This document shows positions 1 to 8,035 of a stretch of DNA of 64,000 bases, one piece after another. Numbering within the stretch: the stretch's first letter is position 1; every line of letters starts with the position of its first letter. The notes under the pieces are model-generated. The model saw nothing but the letters and a program-made list of their open reading frames with translations. It was not told where the DNA came from and did not search any database. The stretch comes from Bin87 sp965115825. GTDB taxonomy: Bacteria > Chloroflexota > Dehalococcoidia > Lucifugimonadales > UBA3495. The stretch is from NCBI GenBank assembly GCA_965115825.1, contig OZ220464.1:1922001-1986000 (forward strand), in the 5' to 3' direction. The position numbers were made by a program, and so were the translations under genes.

Positions 1-469
1 TCCAGTCGCCATTCCTACCATCGTAATGGAATTTGCCATTATCGCAAAGGCCATTATCGGGGTCGGCAAACACAACATCGCAGCCCTTCACTCGTTCTAT
101 GACCCGGTCGAACCAATTGTGCCGCCATTCCGCACGTCTGGGCTGATCATCGGAACGAGGGTGGAAACACAACAATTCGTCAGCGAAAATCGTATGTCGC
201 AGAAGATCACGATTCGCTACCTCCGACACCGCACGCTGCCCTGTATCATCGCGCCAATGACCGATAATATCTTGCATCCCGTCAAACAAATCCGGGTCAA
301 GTGGTCGCCAGATACAGGGTTCGTCAAGGTACTGTACTTTATTCCCCGCCGTACCTTCTTCATGAGGGTACAAATACCAAGCAACGCCAAGCCGCCTGCC
401 CTTGCTCAACGCCCGAAGCAGCGCGTACTTAACGAAATCCCCGAAGTCCCCTACGTATTGATCCTGCAT
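1..469 (-). CDS. Hypothetical protein, C-terminus cut by window edge
   Basis: This frame is open from an ATG at 469 to the window edge, about 156 codons. It begins MQDQYVGDFGDFVKYALLRAL and later contains a VVFADPDNGL-like stretch. The N-terminus resembles a widespread uncharacterised family starting 'MQDQYVGDxGDFxKY'; I recognise the family only as hypothetical. A GGAGGA Shine-Dalgarno sequence lies just upstream, within the last codons of the neighbouring PaREP1 gene, whose stop is 2 bp away. The two are therefore probably co-transcribed and translationally coupled. The FADPDNG motif is loosely like a methyltransferase or nuclease motif, but no function can be assigned. Confidence 0.7.
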   Translation of the reverse strand, partial: MQDQYVGDFGDFVKYALLRALSKGRRLGVAWYLYPHEEGTAGNKVQYLDEPCIWRPLDPDLFDGMQDIIGHWRDDTGQRAVSEVANRDLLRHTIFADELLCFHPRSDDQPRRAEWRHNWFDRVIERVKGCDVVFADPDNGLCDNGKFHYDGRNGDW

Positions 470-471
470 CT

Positions 472-954
472 TCATTCCTCCTTGCCGAACAGCGCCTGCA
501 TCAACTCCACGGCTGCCATCACTTCCGCCGCCGACCGCGCTACTTCATCATCGTGCAGGTCATTTTCGTAAAAATGCTGGTGCAGGCTCCTGGCGGCGTG
601 GAAAGCCTGCCGCAGTTGGGTTCCCGCAGCCGGGTCAGCCTCGGTAGCCAAAGCGTTCAGCGACTGCGCCACGCTGACCAGATTGCCGTGAGTAGATACC
701 CTGAAGCCGTGCGCGGCGCTTATGCCCTTGACTGTCTGCGCGTAGACGCCCCACGACTTTTCGGCGGCTTGCAGGTAATCGCCTTCCCAGAGGCATTTCT
801 GAGCCACGCTACGGTAGTGAGCTAAATTGCCGGCGTAGGTGGCGTTTTTCTCCGCCGCCTCATCAGGCTCAAGCTCGTACCGCCTACGGTCGTCGCGCAG
901 TCCGTGCAGTATGGCGCCCTCGACTTGCTGCGGCGTGAAAACAGGGGCAGTCAT
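472..954 (-). CDS. PaREP1/HEPN-family protein
   Basis: This 160-residue helical protein has the PaREP1 layout: a helix with 'LAHYRSVAQKCLWEGDYLQAAEKSWGV' character (residues about 45-70), a short basic turn, and a C-terminal helix with HxHFYEND. PaREP1 proteins are small HEPN-like helical proteins, common in archaea and environmental bacteria, of unknown and possibly toxin-antitoxin-related role. A second member lies at 53131-53490 with the same 'FHANFYHLFMED'-type helix. It is directly followed, 2 bp apart, by the truncated hypothetical gene at the window edge. No RNase RX4-6H motif is evident, so ribonuclease activity should not be assumed. Confidence 0.7.
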   Translation of the reverse strand: MTAPVFTPQQVEGAILHGLRDDRRRYELEPDEAAEKNATYAGNLAHYRSVAQKCLWEGDYLQAAEKSWGVYAQTVKGISAAHGFRVSTHGNLVSVAQSLNALATEADPAAGTQLRQAFHAARSLHQHFYENDLHDDEVARSAAEVMAAVELMQALFGKEE

Positions 955-1007
955 CGCTCCCTCTCCGTCCCGTCCATTCCAGTCCGTCGCCGTAAAAACC
1001 CCGCGCC

Positions 1008-2462
1008 CTACGCGAACTGATACTCCCGCGTCGCGCCAATCATCCGCAGCGCGTTGAGAATCACCGCTTCCGTGTCGCCCCCGTTTTCCAGCAGCTCCGC
1101 CGCCTGCGACACCAATGCGGCGTGGTTGTCCTCGCGCAGCGAGACGCAGCCCAGCAGCTCCAGGCAGCCGTCCACGATGCCGCCGGCGTCCGGGCCCGTC
1201 TCCTGCGCCAGCAGCGTGTCCACGATGCTGCGGACGCCGGGATGCGCCGGGTTGCCCAGCTCGTCGGCCACGAAATTGATGCGTTCCACCATGCTCCCGC
1301 TGTCAATCCACTCCTTGCCCGTGTGCCAGCCCTCCACCGACGGCGGGTTGAGCAAGTCCTGGTTCATATAGCGACACTCCAGCGCGGCATCCATCACGCC
1401 TACCCGCGGGAACTTCAAATCGCCCACCAGGTGCAGCGTGCCCACCACTACCTCCGCCGGGCTTTTCACGCGAGCGAACCGCGCCCTTTCCGACTTGAAG
1501 AAATCCGACGTGAACAGCGCGCGCAGCATCGCGCGAACGTCATAGCCGGAGCGGAAATACTCGGCCTCCAACAGAGCGATGGCCTCCGGTTCGGCCGGCG
1601 GCGTGTTCTGCCAGGCCGGAACCTGCACATCGTCGGCTACGAAAAAGTTGTACATATGCCGGCTGATAAACCGCGCCGTAGCCGGCTGTCGGCAGATTAT
1701 TGCGATGATGTCATCGCCGCCGAACTTGCCCGTCTCTCCCAAAAAGGTCTTTACGCCGTCGTCATGGTCGGCCGGGTCATAGCGGAACCGCCAGGGCGTT
1801 TTGCCGTAAGGAATGCTCGCCACATTATCATCGTCAATAGTCCAGCCCGTGAACGCTCGCGCCGCTTCCTGAACGTCGTCCTCCGTATAATTCTCCCGCC
1901 CGTCCATACCGACGCCCATGCTGAACAGCTCCAGCAGCTCCCGCCCCCAGTTCTCGTTGATGGCGTCCTTGTGGTTGAAGTTGTTGTCCAGCCAGAAAAT
2001 CATGGCCGGGTCCCGGGCCAGCTGCTCCAGCAGCGTCCGGAAACTGCCCAGACCATACCGCCGCAGCATATCAATCTGGTTGAGCATCGTCTTTTCGTGC
2101 AGCACCTTGGCCAGCCCGGTGGCGAACACTCCATGCCAGAACAGCGCGATTTTCTCCTGCAAAGGACGCGCGCCGGCGTTGCCGTTCATTCGGTACACCG
2201 TCTCCGTCAGCGCGCCCTCTATGTTGCGGCTTTCCTTCCAGTCAATGTAGTACCGCTCGATTACATCCTCCTCCAGCCCCGGCTGTTCTTCGGGATGCAG
2301 CAGCCACTCAACGGTGGCGTCGTAGCCCCAGCGGCAGTACTTGTCCAGTTCAGCCGGCGTAGCTCCAAACCCGGCCCGCCGCATCAGATGGGCCAGCAGC
2401 GCCCGATCTGAATCCTGTCCTTTCATCGTCGGTGTCTCGGTTTTGACGTTAGTGGCAATCAT
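1008..2462 (-). CDS. DUF1800 domain protein
   Basis: About 484 residues from the ATG at 2462; the frame stays open to 2525 and a later ATG begins MKGQDSD. No start has a strong ribosome site. Family hallmarks are present: LMRRAGFGATPAEL near the N-terminus, KIALFWHGVFATG, then RELLELFSMGVG followed by YTEDDVQEAARAFTGW. DUF1800 proteins are long helical proteins of unknown function, usually encoded next to a DUF1501 protein in Planctomycetes, Chloroflexota and others. No DUF1501 gene is visible here, because the left neighbour is PaREP1. There is no evident signal peptide, unlike many family members. Function unknown. Confidence 0.85.
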   Translation of the reverse strand: MIATNVKTETPTMKGQDSDRALLAHLMRRAGFGATPAELDKYCRWGYDATVEWLLHPEEQPGLEEDVIERYYIDWKESRNIEGALTETVYRMNGNAGARPLQEKIALFWHGVFATGLAKVLHEKTMLNQIDMLRRYGLGSFRTLLEQLARDPAMIFWLDNNFNHKDAINENWGRELLELFSMGVGMDGRENYTEDDVQEAARAFTGWTIDDDNVASIPYGKTPWRFRYDPADHDDGVKTFLGETGKFGGDDIIAIICRQPATARFISRHMYNFFVADDVQVPAWQNTPPAEPEAIALLEAEYFRSGYDVRAMLRALFTSDFFKSERARFARVKSPAEVVVGTLHLVGDLKFPRVGVMDAALECRYMNQDLLNPPSVEGWHTGKEWIDSGSMVERINFVADELGNPAHPGVRSIVDTLLAQETGPDAGGIVDGCLELLGCVSLREDNHAALVSQAAELLENGGDTEAVILNALRMIGATREYQFA

Positions 2463-2616
2463 CGGAAAGCAGCCTCGGCGCGACGTAAAGTTGAGCGAAT
2501 AAATCGGCGTAAAAGCCGGTTGCAATCATACCACAGCGCCAGGCCGCCATTGACAACCGTCGGCTGCCGGCGCACTATGTTTCAGCCCGCGTACGCGCCG
2601 ACCTCGGCGCGATGGG

Positions 2617-3915
2617 ATGTCCCTAACCCGCCACCCTCGGCGCTTCACGAGTACGCTCATTTTCGGCATCAATCTCCCCCGGCTGCACACCCTTGACTCG
2701 TGGCTGGCCTACCGCGACTTCCGTCTGCTGTGGTTCGCCAACTTTTTCGCTTTTACCGCCCAATGGCTACAGCTGTTGAGCATCGGCTGGCTGGTGAAAG
2801 AACTGTCGGAGGGGCTGGCTATTGGCGGGCTGCTGGTGCTGTCGGCCAGCGCCATCAACACACTGCCCGGCCTGGTGGTGAACCCACTGACCGGCGTCCT
2901 GGGCGACCGATTGAACCGCCGTAAGCTGGTCATCGGAGTCCAATCCATCGCCGGCCTCCTTGCCATCTCCTTCGCTTTCCTCGTCGCCAGCGATTACATT
3001 CGGCCCTGGCACGCTTACGCCTACGTGCTGGTTTCCGGCAGCTGCCTGGCCATCACCCAGCCAATGCAGCAGGTGCTGGTTTCCAACACCGTCCCCCGGG
3101 ACGCAATGATTAACGCCTACGCTATCAATACTCTCACCATCACCGGCACTCGCATTTTCGGCCCTTTCGTCGGCGGCATTCTCATCGCCAGCATCGGCTT
3201 TTTCTGGAATTTCGCGCTGGAAGCCGCTTTGTATCTGGGCGTGGTTCTGATGCTGATTCCGATGCGAACCCCCTACGCATCTGAGAACCCCGCCGGCTCG
3301 AGCGCGCGCATTACGCCCATCGCCGATATTCGCGACGGGCTGGCCCATCTCTGGCGCGAGCAGCGTGAAATTCTGGAAATCGCCCTGCTGTCCGTCATTC
3401 CTAACACCGTGCTCCATCCGCTGTGGTTTCTGCTGCCGCTGTTCACCGTGGAAACGCTCCAAGCCCACGCGGACATGGGCGGCTATCTGCTGGCGATTAC
3501 CGGCGTGGGCGGGCTGATTTCCACCCTGTGCATCGCCACTTGGGGCTTCCCCTTCCGTCGCGGGTACATCCTGCTGGGAGCCGCGATACTGGGTTCGTTA
3601 AGCACAATGCTGTTTTCGCAATGCTCCTGGCTCTGGGCCGCCTTCACTGTGCTGGCCGTGATGTCCTTCTTCCAGGCATACTTCCGAACCACGGCCGGCG
3701 CCGCGGTGCTCACCATTGTCCCCGACCGGTTCCGCGCCCGAACCATGGCCCTGCTGGCCTACGAGCGTTCTTTCCTCATCGCAGTCAGCGTGCTGGTCGG
3801 CATCGTCGCCGATTTCACATCCGCTTCTCTGGCTATCCTTGCCATTGGCGCCGTCGGCCTCAGCCTGTCCGTAGGTTGCCTGGCCACGCTGCGCCGCGTC
3901 CGCGCCCTCCGCTGA
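2617..3915 (+). CDS. MFS transporter, MFS_3/EntS-like (copy 1)
   Basis: A 432-residue, 12-helix major facilitator. It has the family's N-terminal LAYRDFRLLWFANF segment and a GDRLNRRKLVI loop (the motif A region between helices 2 and 3). It resembles the MFS_3 group of drug or siderophore exporters (EntS/TetV-like). It is followed 94 bp later by a clear paralogue in the same orientation (PRLHTLD.WLAYR.. at both N-termini), so the pair arose by tandem duplication. Alignment with the paralogue suggests that the first 25 or so residues may not be translated. Substrate unknown; export is inferred from family. Confidence 0.88.
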   Translation: MSLTRHPRRFTSTLIFGINLPRLHTLDSWLAYRDFRLLWFANFFAFTAQWLQLLSIGWLVKELSEGLAIGGLLVLSASAINTLPGLVVNPLTGVLGDRLNRRKLVIGVQSIAGLLAISFAFLVASDYIRPWHAYAYVLVSGSCLAITQPMQQVLVSNTVPRDAMINAYAINTLTITGTRIFGPFVGGILIASIGFFWNFALEAALYLGVVLMLIPMRTPYASENPAGSSARITPIADIRDGLAHLWREQREILEIALLSVIPNTVLHPLWFLLPLFTVETLQAHADMGGYLLAITGVGGLISTLCIATWGFPFRRGYILLGAAILGSLSTMLFSQCSWLWAAFTVLAVMSFFQAYFRTTAGAAVLTIVPDRFRARTMALLAYERSFLIAVSVLVGIVADFTSASLAILAIGAVGLSLSVGCLATLRRVRALR

Positions 3916-4009
3916 AACCCCTACGCAATCGTCATTCCCAACAACCCAACCGCCATTCCCGCATCTCCAGAAATTCACACCCTAACACCCTGCATCCAAA
4001 CCCGTAGCA

Positions 4010-5254
4010 ATGTTCCGCATTCCCCGACTGCACACCCTGGACGCCTGGCTGGCCTATCGCAACTACCGGCTGCTGTGGTGTGGCAACTTCTTTGCCAACA
4101 GCGCCCAGTGGCTACAGCTGCTCAGCGTCGGCTGGCTGGTGCGCGATCTGTCCGAGGGTTCCACCGTCGCCGGGCTGCTGGTCGTTACCGTAGGCGGCAT
4201 CAACACGCTGCCCGGCCTAATTACCGGCCCCTGGGGCGGCGTACTCAGCGACCGTTTCGACCGCCGCAAGCTGGTGATCACTCTGCAAATCATCATGGCC
4301 GCCCTGGCCTTCAGTTTCGCCCTGCTGGTGCTGTCCGACCTGGTAACCGTCTGGCACGCTTATCTATACGTGCTTCTGGCCGGCATTTGCCACTCCGTGT
4401 CCCAACCCATGCGTCAGGCCCTCATCGCCGCCACCGTACCACGGGAGATGCTGGGCAACGCCTTCGCCGCCAACGTGCTGACCATAACCGGCACCCGCAT
4501 TTTCGGCCCATTCATCGGCGGCATCCTGATTGTCGGCCTGGGCTACTTCTGGAACTTCACCATGGAGGCCGGGCTTTACCTAGCGAACGTGCTGATGCTG
4601 TGGCCCATGCAAACGCCGTATTACCGGCCGGGCGAAGCCCGCCAGCGAGGCAATGCGCTGGCGAACATGGTGGAAGGCCTGCAATATATCTGGAGTGGAG
4701 AACGCGCCATCTTCCAGATGATGCTGTTGTCCATAATCCCCAACATCATCCTGCATCCGGCCTGGTTCCTTTTCCCGGTGTTCACCACCGACGTTCTGAT
4801 GCGTGAGGCCAACGTCGGCGGGTATCTGTTGGCCGTTACCGGCGTGGGCGGATTCCTGGCCGCCCTGTTCATGGCCTCTTTCGGGTTCGTTTTCGACAAA
4901 GGCAAGGTGGTGCTGGGCGCCGCCGTAGCCAGTTCAATCGCCTGCTTGCTTTTCGCCTACTCCCACTGGATGGCGCTGGCCTTCATCGTCATTGCGGCTA
5001 TGGCCTTCAGTCAGGCCGTCTTCCGCACTACCCGCGGCACACTGATCCAAACCCTGGCCCCCGATCGGCTGCGCGGGCGGCTCACCAGCCTGCAAAGCTT
5101 CGACCGGGGCTTTCTGGTCGTCGCCAGCCTGGCGGTGGGCGCCCTGTCCGACGCTACCTCTCCGGTAACGGCCATTGCCATAGTGGGCGTCCTGGGCCTG
5201 ATTCTGGCCCTGGCCTGCTGCGCCGCCCTGGGGAGAGTGCGGCGTCTGCCCTGA
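4010..5254 (+). CDS. MFS transporter, MFS_3/EntS-like (copy 2)
   Basis: A 414-residue paralogue of the preceding gene, similar along its whole length. Shared blocks include PRLHTLD, LSVGWLVRDLSEG against LSIGWLVKELSEG, and LTITGTRIFGPF in both. The GVLSDRFDRRKLVI loop is the MFS motif A region. The start ATG immediately precedes FRIPRLHTLD and fits the homologous region of copy 1. The gene lies between copy 1 and a third exporter of a different MFS subfamily (35 bp gap), giving a three-gene exporter operon. The two paralogues may export different compounds or form a dosage array; the sequence does not say which. Confidence 0.88.
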   Translation: MFRIPRLHTLDAWLAYRNYRLLWCGNFFANSAQWLQLLSVGWLVRDLSEGSTVAGLLVVTVGGINTLPGLITGPWGGVLSDRFDRRKLVITLQIIMAALAFSFALLVLSDLVTVWHAYLYVLLAGICHSVSQPMRQALIAATVPREMLGNAFAANVLTITGTRIFGPFIGGILIVGLGYFWNFTMEAGLYLANVLMLWPMQTPYYRPGEARQRGNALANMVEGLQYIWSGERAIFQMMLLSIIPNIILHPAWFLFPVFTTDVLMREANVGGYLLAVTGVGGFLAALFMASFGFVFDKGKVVLGAAVASSIACLLFAYSHWMALAFIVIAAMAFSQAVFRTTRGTLIQTLAPDRLRGRLTSLQSFDRGFLVVASLAVGALSDATSPVTAIAIVGVLGLILALACCAALGRVRRLP

Positions 5255-5289
5255 CCGCGCAGCGCTGACCCGGCGCACAACCCAACCTT

Positions 5290-6876
5290 ATGGAGTATGA
5301 TAGTAAGCCGCCGCTCAAATCATCCCCGCTGCTAGCAACTCTGCGCATCCCACGCCTTAATTTGATCCAACGCATCACATCCGGCCGGGCTTTCAAGTGG
5401 TGGAACTTCTGGACCATCGCCGCCGGCACCTTCTTCTCCGTCGTTGACCACGGCAGCGTACTTATTGCCCTGCCCGGCATTGAGTCGCACCTTGACGCTA
5501 CTCTGGAATCGGTACAGTGGGTCGTCGTCGCTTATGCCTTGGTCATCAGCGTCCTGCTGCTGCCTATGGGCCGCTTGGGCGACGTCGTCGGACGCCGTCG
5601 GGTGTACATACTGGGCACGGTGATTTTCATCGCCGGCTCCTTGGGCGCGACTTTTTCCCCCACTCTGGGCGCGCTGATTGCCATGCGCGTGTTGCAAGGC
5701 ATCGGCGCCGGGATGGTGCAGGGCTGCGGGATGGGCATGATGCTGGCCGCTTTCCCCGATGCCGAACGCGGCAAAGCCCTCGGCATGCATCTTAGCGTGG
5801 TCGGGCTGGGCGCCATTGCCGGGCCGGCCATGGGCGGCTTTCTGGTGGCGTGGCTGGGCTGGCAGTCGGTATTCTTCGTTAACGTTCCGGCCGGCGGGCT
5901 GGTTCTGGTTTTGTCGTGGCTGCTGTTGGAGCGCGGCGCCGGCTCTGCCCAGTACCGGCAAGGCGGAAGGGACGCTTTTGACTGGACTGGCGCCGCCGCA
6001 TCCGGCCTCATCCTGCTGGCGGTGTTGCTGGTGGTGGGCAATGGCAACGGACTGGGCTGGCGGTCTGCGCCGGTAATTGTTGGCGGCTCAGCCGTCGCCC
6101 TGCTCACTGCGCTGTTCATCTGGTGGGAGCTGCGGGTTCGGGCTCCGATGCTGGACTTGCGCCTCTTCGCCAACCGTATATTTGGCATTGGGGCCGCTGC
6201 CGCATGGCTTTCCTTCTTTGGCTCCTCCGCCGCGCGTTTTATGATGCCTTTCTACCTGCAACGAGTGTTGGGCTATGAACCGGAGCAGGTCGGCCTGATG
6301 ATGATACCCGCCGCGGTGTGCATGGTCATCCTGGGCCCGCTGAGCGGCCGGCTTTCCGACCGCATCGGCTGGCAGGCGCTGACGGTGGGCGGTCTGGCGC
6401 TGACGGCGGCCGGCGCCTTCGTCATCGCCTTTGCTTTGCAGGAACGCTCGCCTGTGTGGTTCGTCATCGCCACGCTGATGATGCAGAGCTCCGGCACCGG
6501 CCTCTTCAACTCCCCCAACAGCAGCAGCATCATCAGCGTGGTTGACCGCAGTCGTTACGGCGTGGTTTCCGCCCTGACTCAGCTGATTCGCAACTCGGCC
6601 AACGTGGTGAGCATAGCGGTTGCCACGACCATCGTAGTGTCAACCATGGCTGCCTACGGCGTGGAGCCAAAGCTGGAAGCCGTTAACCCGGGGGTGGCTA
6701 CGGCCTTCGTAGCCGGACTGCGCTGGGCCTTTCTGGCAATGGGCTGCGCTTTGGCTGTCGGCGTAGCAATTTCAATCTACCGGGCGATGGCCAGCCGGCG
6801 GCCGGCCATTCCTCCCCGGAGCGACGGCGCGCGGAGCGACGACGTTCCCGCCGCTACCGGGGCCAACGATAATTAG
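5290..6876 (+). CDS. MFS transporter, DHA2 (EmrB/QacA-like)
   Basis: A 528-residue protein with roughly 14 hydrophobic segments, the size and layout of the DHA2 drug:proton antiporters. It shows LGDVVGRRRVYILG (motif A), RVLQGIGAGMVQG (motif B, with Arg) and LSVVGLGAIAGPAMGGFL (motif C, the antiporter signature). An N-terminal extension of about 35 residues precedes the first helix, and the C-terminal tail is polar. It is the third gene of an MFS run with a 35-bp gap. The likely role is proton-driven efflux of hydrophobic compounds across the cytoplasmic membrane. No adaptor (EmrA) gene adjoins it. Confidence 0.9.
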   Translation: MEYDSKPPLKSSPLLATLRIPRLNLIQRITSGRAFKWWNFWTIAAGTFFSVVDHGSVLIALPGIESHLDATLESVQWVVVAYALVISVLLLPMGRLGDVVGRRRVYILGTVIFIAGSLGATFSPTLGALIAMRVLQGIGAGMVQGCGMGMMLAAFPDAERGKALGMHLSVVGLGAIAGPAMGGFLVAWLGWQSVFFVNVPAGGLVLVLSWLLLERGAGSAQYRQGGRDAFDWTGAAASGLILLAVLLVVGNGNGLGWRSAPVIVGGSAVALLTALFIWWELRVRAPMLDLRLFANRIFGIGAAAAWLSFFGSSAARFMMPFYLQRVLGYEPEQVGLMMIPAAVCMVILGPLSGRLSDRIGWQALTVGGLALTAAGAFVIAFALQERSPVWFVIATLMMQSSGTGLFNSPNSSSIISVVDRSRYGVVSALTQLIRNSANVVSIAVATTIVVSTMAAYGVEPKLEAVNPGVATAFVAGLRWAFLAMGCALAVGVAISIYRAMASRRPAIPPRSDGARSDDVPAATGANDN

Positions 6877-6888
6877 CCCAACTGCGCA

Positions 6889-7929
6889 TCACGCGAAGCG
6901 CGGCATTACTTCTTTGGCGAACAGTTCCATCGACTTCAACTGCTTGCGCTGCTCCAACCCGCCGAAGGCGAAGTTGCAGCCAAAGTAGCGAACTCCGGCG
7001 TCGTGCAGGGCCTGGATTTTCGCGGCGCACTGGTCGGGCGTCCCGATGAACGCCCGGCGCTCCGCCAGGTATTCGTAGGTGGGCGGGAAGGTAGTGCGAC
7101 GCCGCAGGTAGTCGGCCATGGGCTGGTACACTTCGCTGCCCACGTCAAACTCCCGGCGCCAGGCATTCAGGTCCAGCGTCCAGTTCAGCGCGTCCTGTAC
7201 TTCCTTATGCGCCTGTTCCTCGGTTTCCGCCACGTAGCAATAGCGGAAGAACGGCACATTGGCTGCGGCTACTTTATGCCCGGCGTCCGCGGACATCCGC
7301 AGAAACCGCTGCATCAGGTCAACGGCGTCATCCGTATCCAGCACTACGCCGACGATGAGGCGCCGGCCGGTTGAGGCCACGAACTCCAGCGACTCCGGGC
7401 TGCGGGTGGCCGCTACGTACACCGGAGGATGGGGATCCTGCAAAGGCGTGGGAACCAGATTCACGCGCCGCACCGTATGGTACTTGCCCGCATAGCTATA
7501 GTCGCGGGTTGTCCACAGCGCTTCCACCATTTCAATGGTTTCACGATAACGCTCCTGGCTTTCCTGGTGGTCAATGCCGAAGTTGACGTATTCCGAGGCT
7601 GCTGCTCCCCGCCCGAATCCTACGTCCAGCCGGGCGTCGCTCAGCACGTCCAGGGTTGCCGTGTCCTCAGCCAGCCGTACCGGGTGATGCAGCGGCGGGA
7701 TCAGCACTGCCGTCCCCAGGCGGATGCGTTCCGTGCGCGCGGCGATGTTGCCGGCGATTATCAGCGACGACGCGCCCAGTCCGTAGCGGGTGAAGTGGTG
7801 CTCGGCCAGCCAGATAGCCTTGAAGCCGAGCTCCTCTCCAACCGTTGCCTGCTCGGTCAAATCCGAATACAGTCCCTTGGGCGTATATTCTTCCGGCCAG
7901 GGGATGTGGGAAAAAAGGGCGAAGTCCAT
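6889..7929 (-). CDS. LLM-class flavin-dependent oxidoreductase
   Basis: A 346-residue TIM-barrel protein of the luciferase-like monooxygenase family. Visible features are the N-terminal FALFSHIPWPEEY strand, the WLAEHHFTRYGL motif (EHH, typical of FMN-dependent members), and the GRGAAASEYVNFGID and FIGTPDQCAAKIQALHDAGV segments. Such enzymes use reduced FMN and oxygen to oxidise organic substrates. The substrate cannot be read from sequence. The gene is divergent from the RND pump with about 105 bp between them, which leaves room for promoters on both sides. Expanded LLM families are typical of SAR202-like Chloroflexota. Confidence 0.9.
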   Translation of the reverse strand: MDFALFSHIPWPEEYTPKGLYSDLTEQATVGEELGFKAIWLAEHHFTRYGLGASSLIIAGNIAARTERIRLGTAVLIPPLHHPVRLAEDTATLDVLSDARLDVGFGRGAAASEYVNFGIDHQESQERYRETIEMVEALWTTRDYSYAGKYHTVRRVNLVPTPLQDPHPPVYVAATRSPESLEFVASTGRRLIVGVVLDTDDAVDLMQRFLRMSADAGHKVAAANVPFFRYCYVAETEEQAHKEVQDALNWTLDLNAWRREFDVGSEVYQPMADYLRRRTTFPPTYEYLAERRAFIGTPDQCAAKIQALHDAGVRYFGCNFAFGGLEQRKQLKSMELFAKEVMPRFA

Positions 7930-7950
7930 TTTGCGTTCCTTATCATCTGG

Positions 7951-7956
7951 TATAAT
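7951..7956 (+). promoter_or_regulatory. Extended -10 promoter element for the RND operon
   Basis: A perfect TATAAT is preceded by TGG, which makes an extended -10 (TGNTATAAT). It lies 80 bp upstream of the GTG start of the RND permease, in the divergent intergenic region. The best -35 (TTGCGT at 7931) is only 14 bp away, but extended -10 promoters tolerate a weak -35. Confidence 0.5.
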
Positions 7957-8035
7957 GCGCGTCAGTCGGCGCCTGCTGCATGGCCGAAATTAGCTGAATA
8001 GTAGCACGTTCCCCGCCGATCCGCCCGGAGAGATT

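Noticed and set aside
26..571. 181-residue plus-strand ORF
   Set aside because: Opposite strand of the minus-strand hypothetical gene with its own start and SD; no family or ribosome site.
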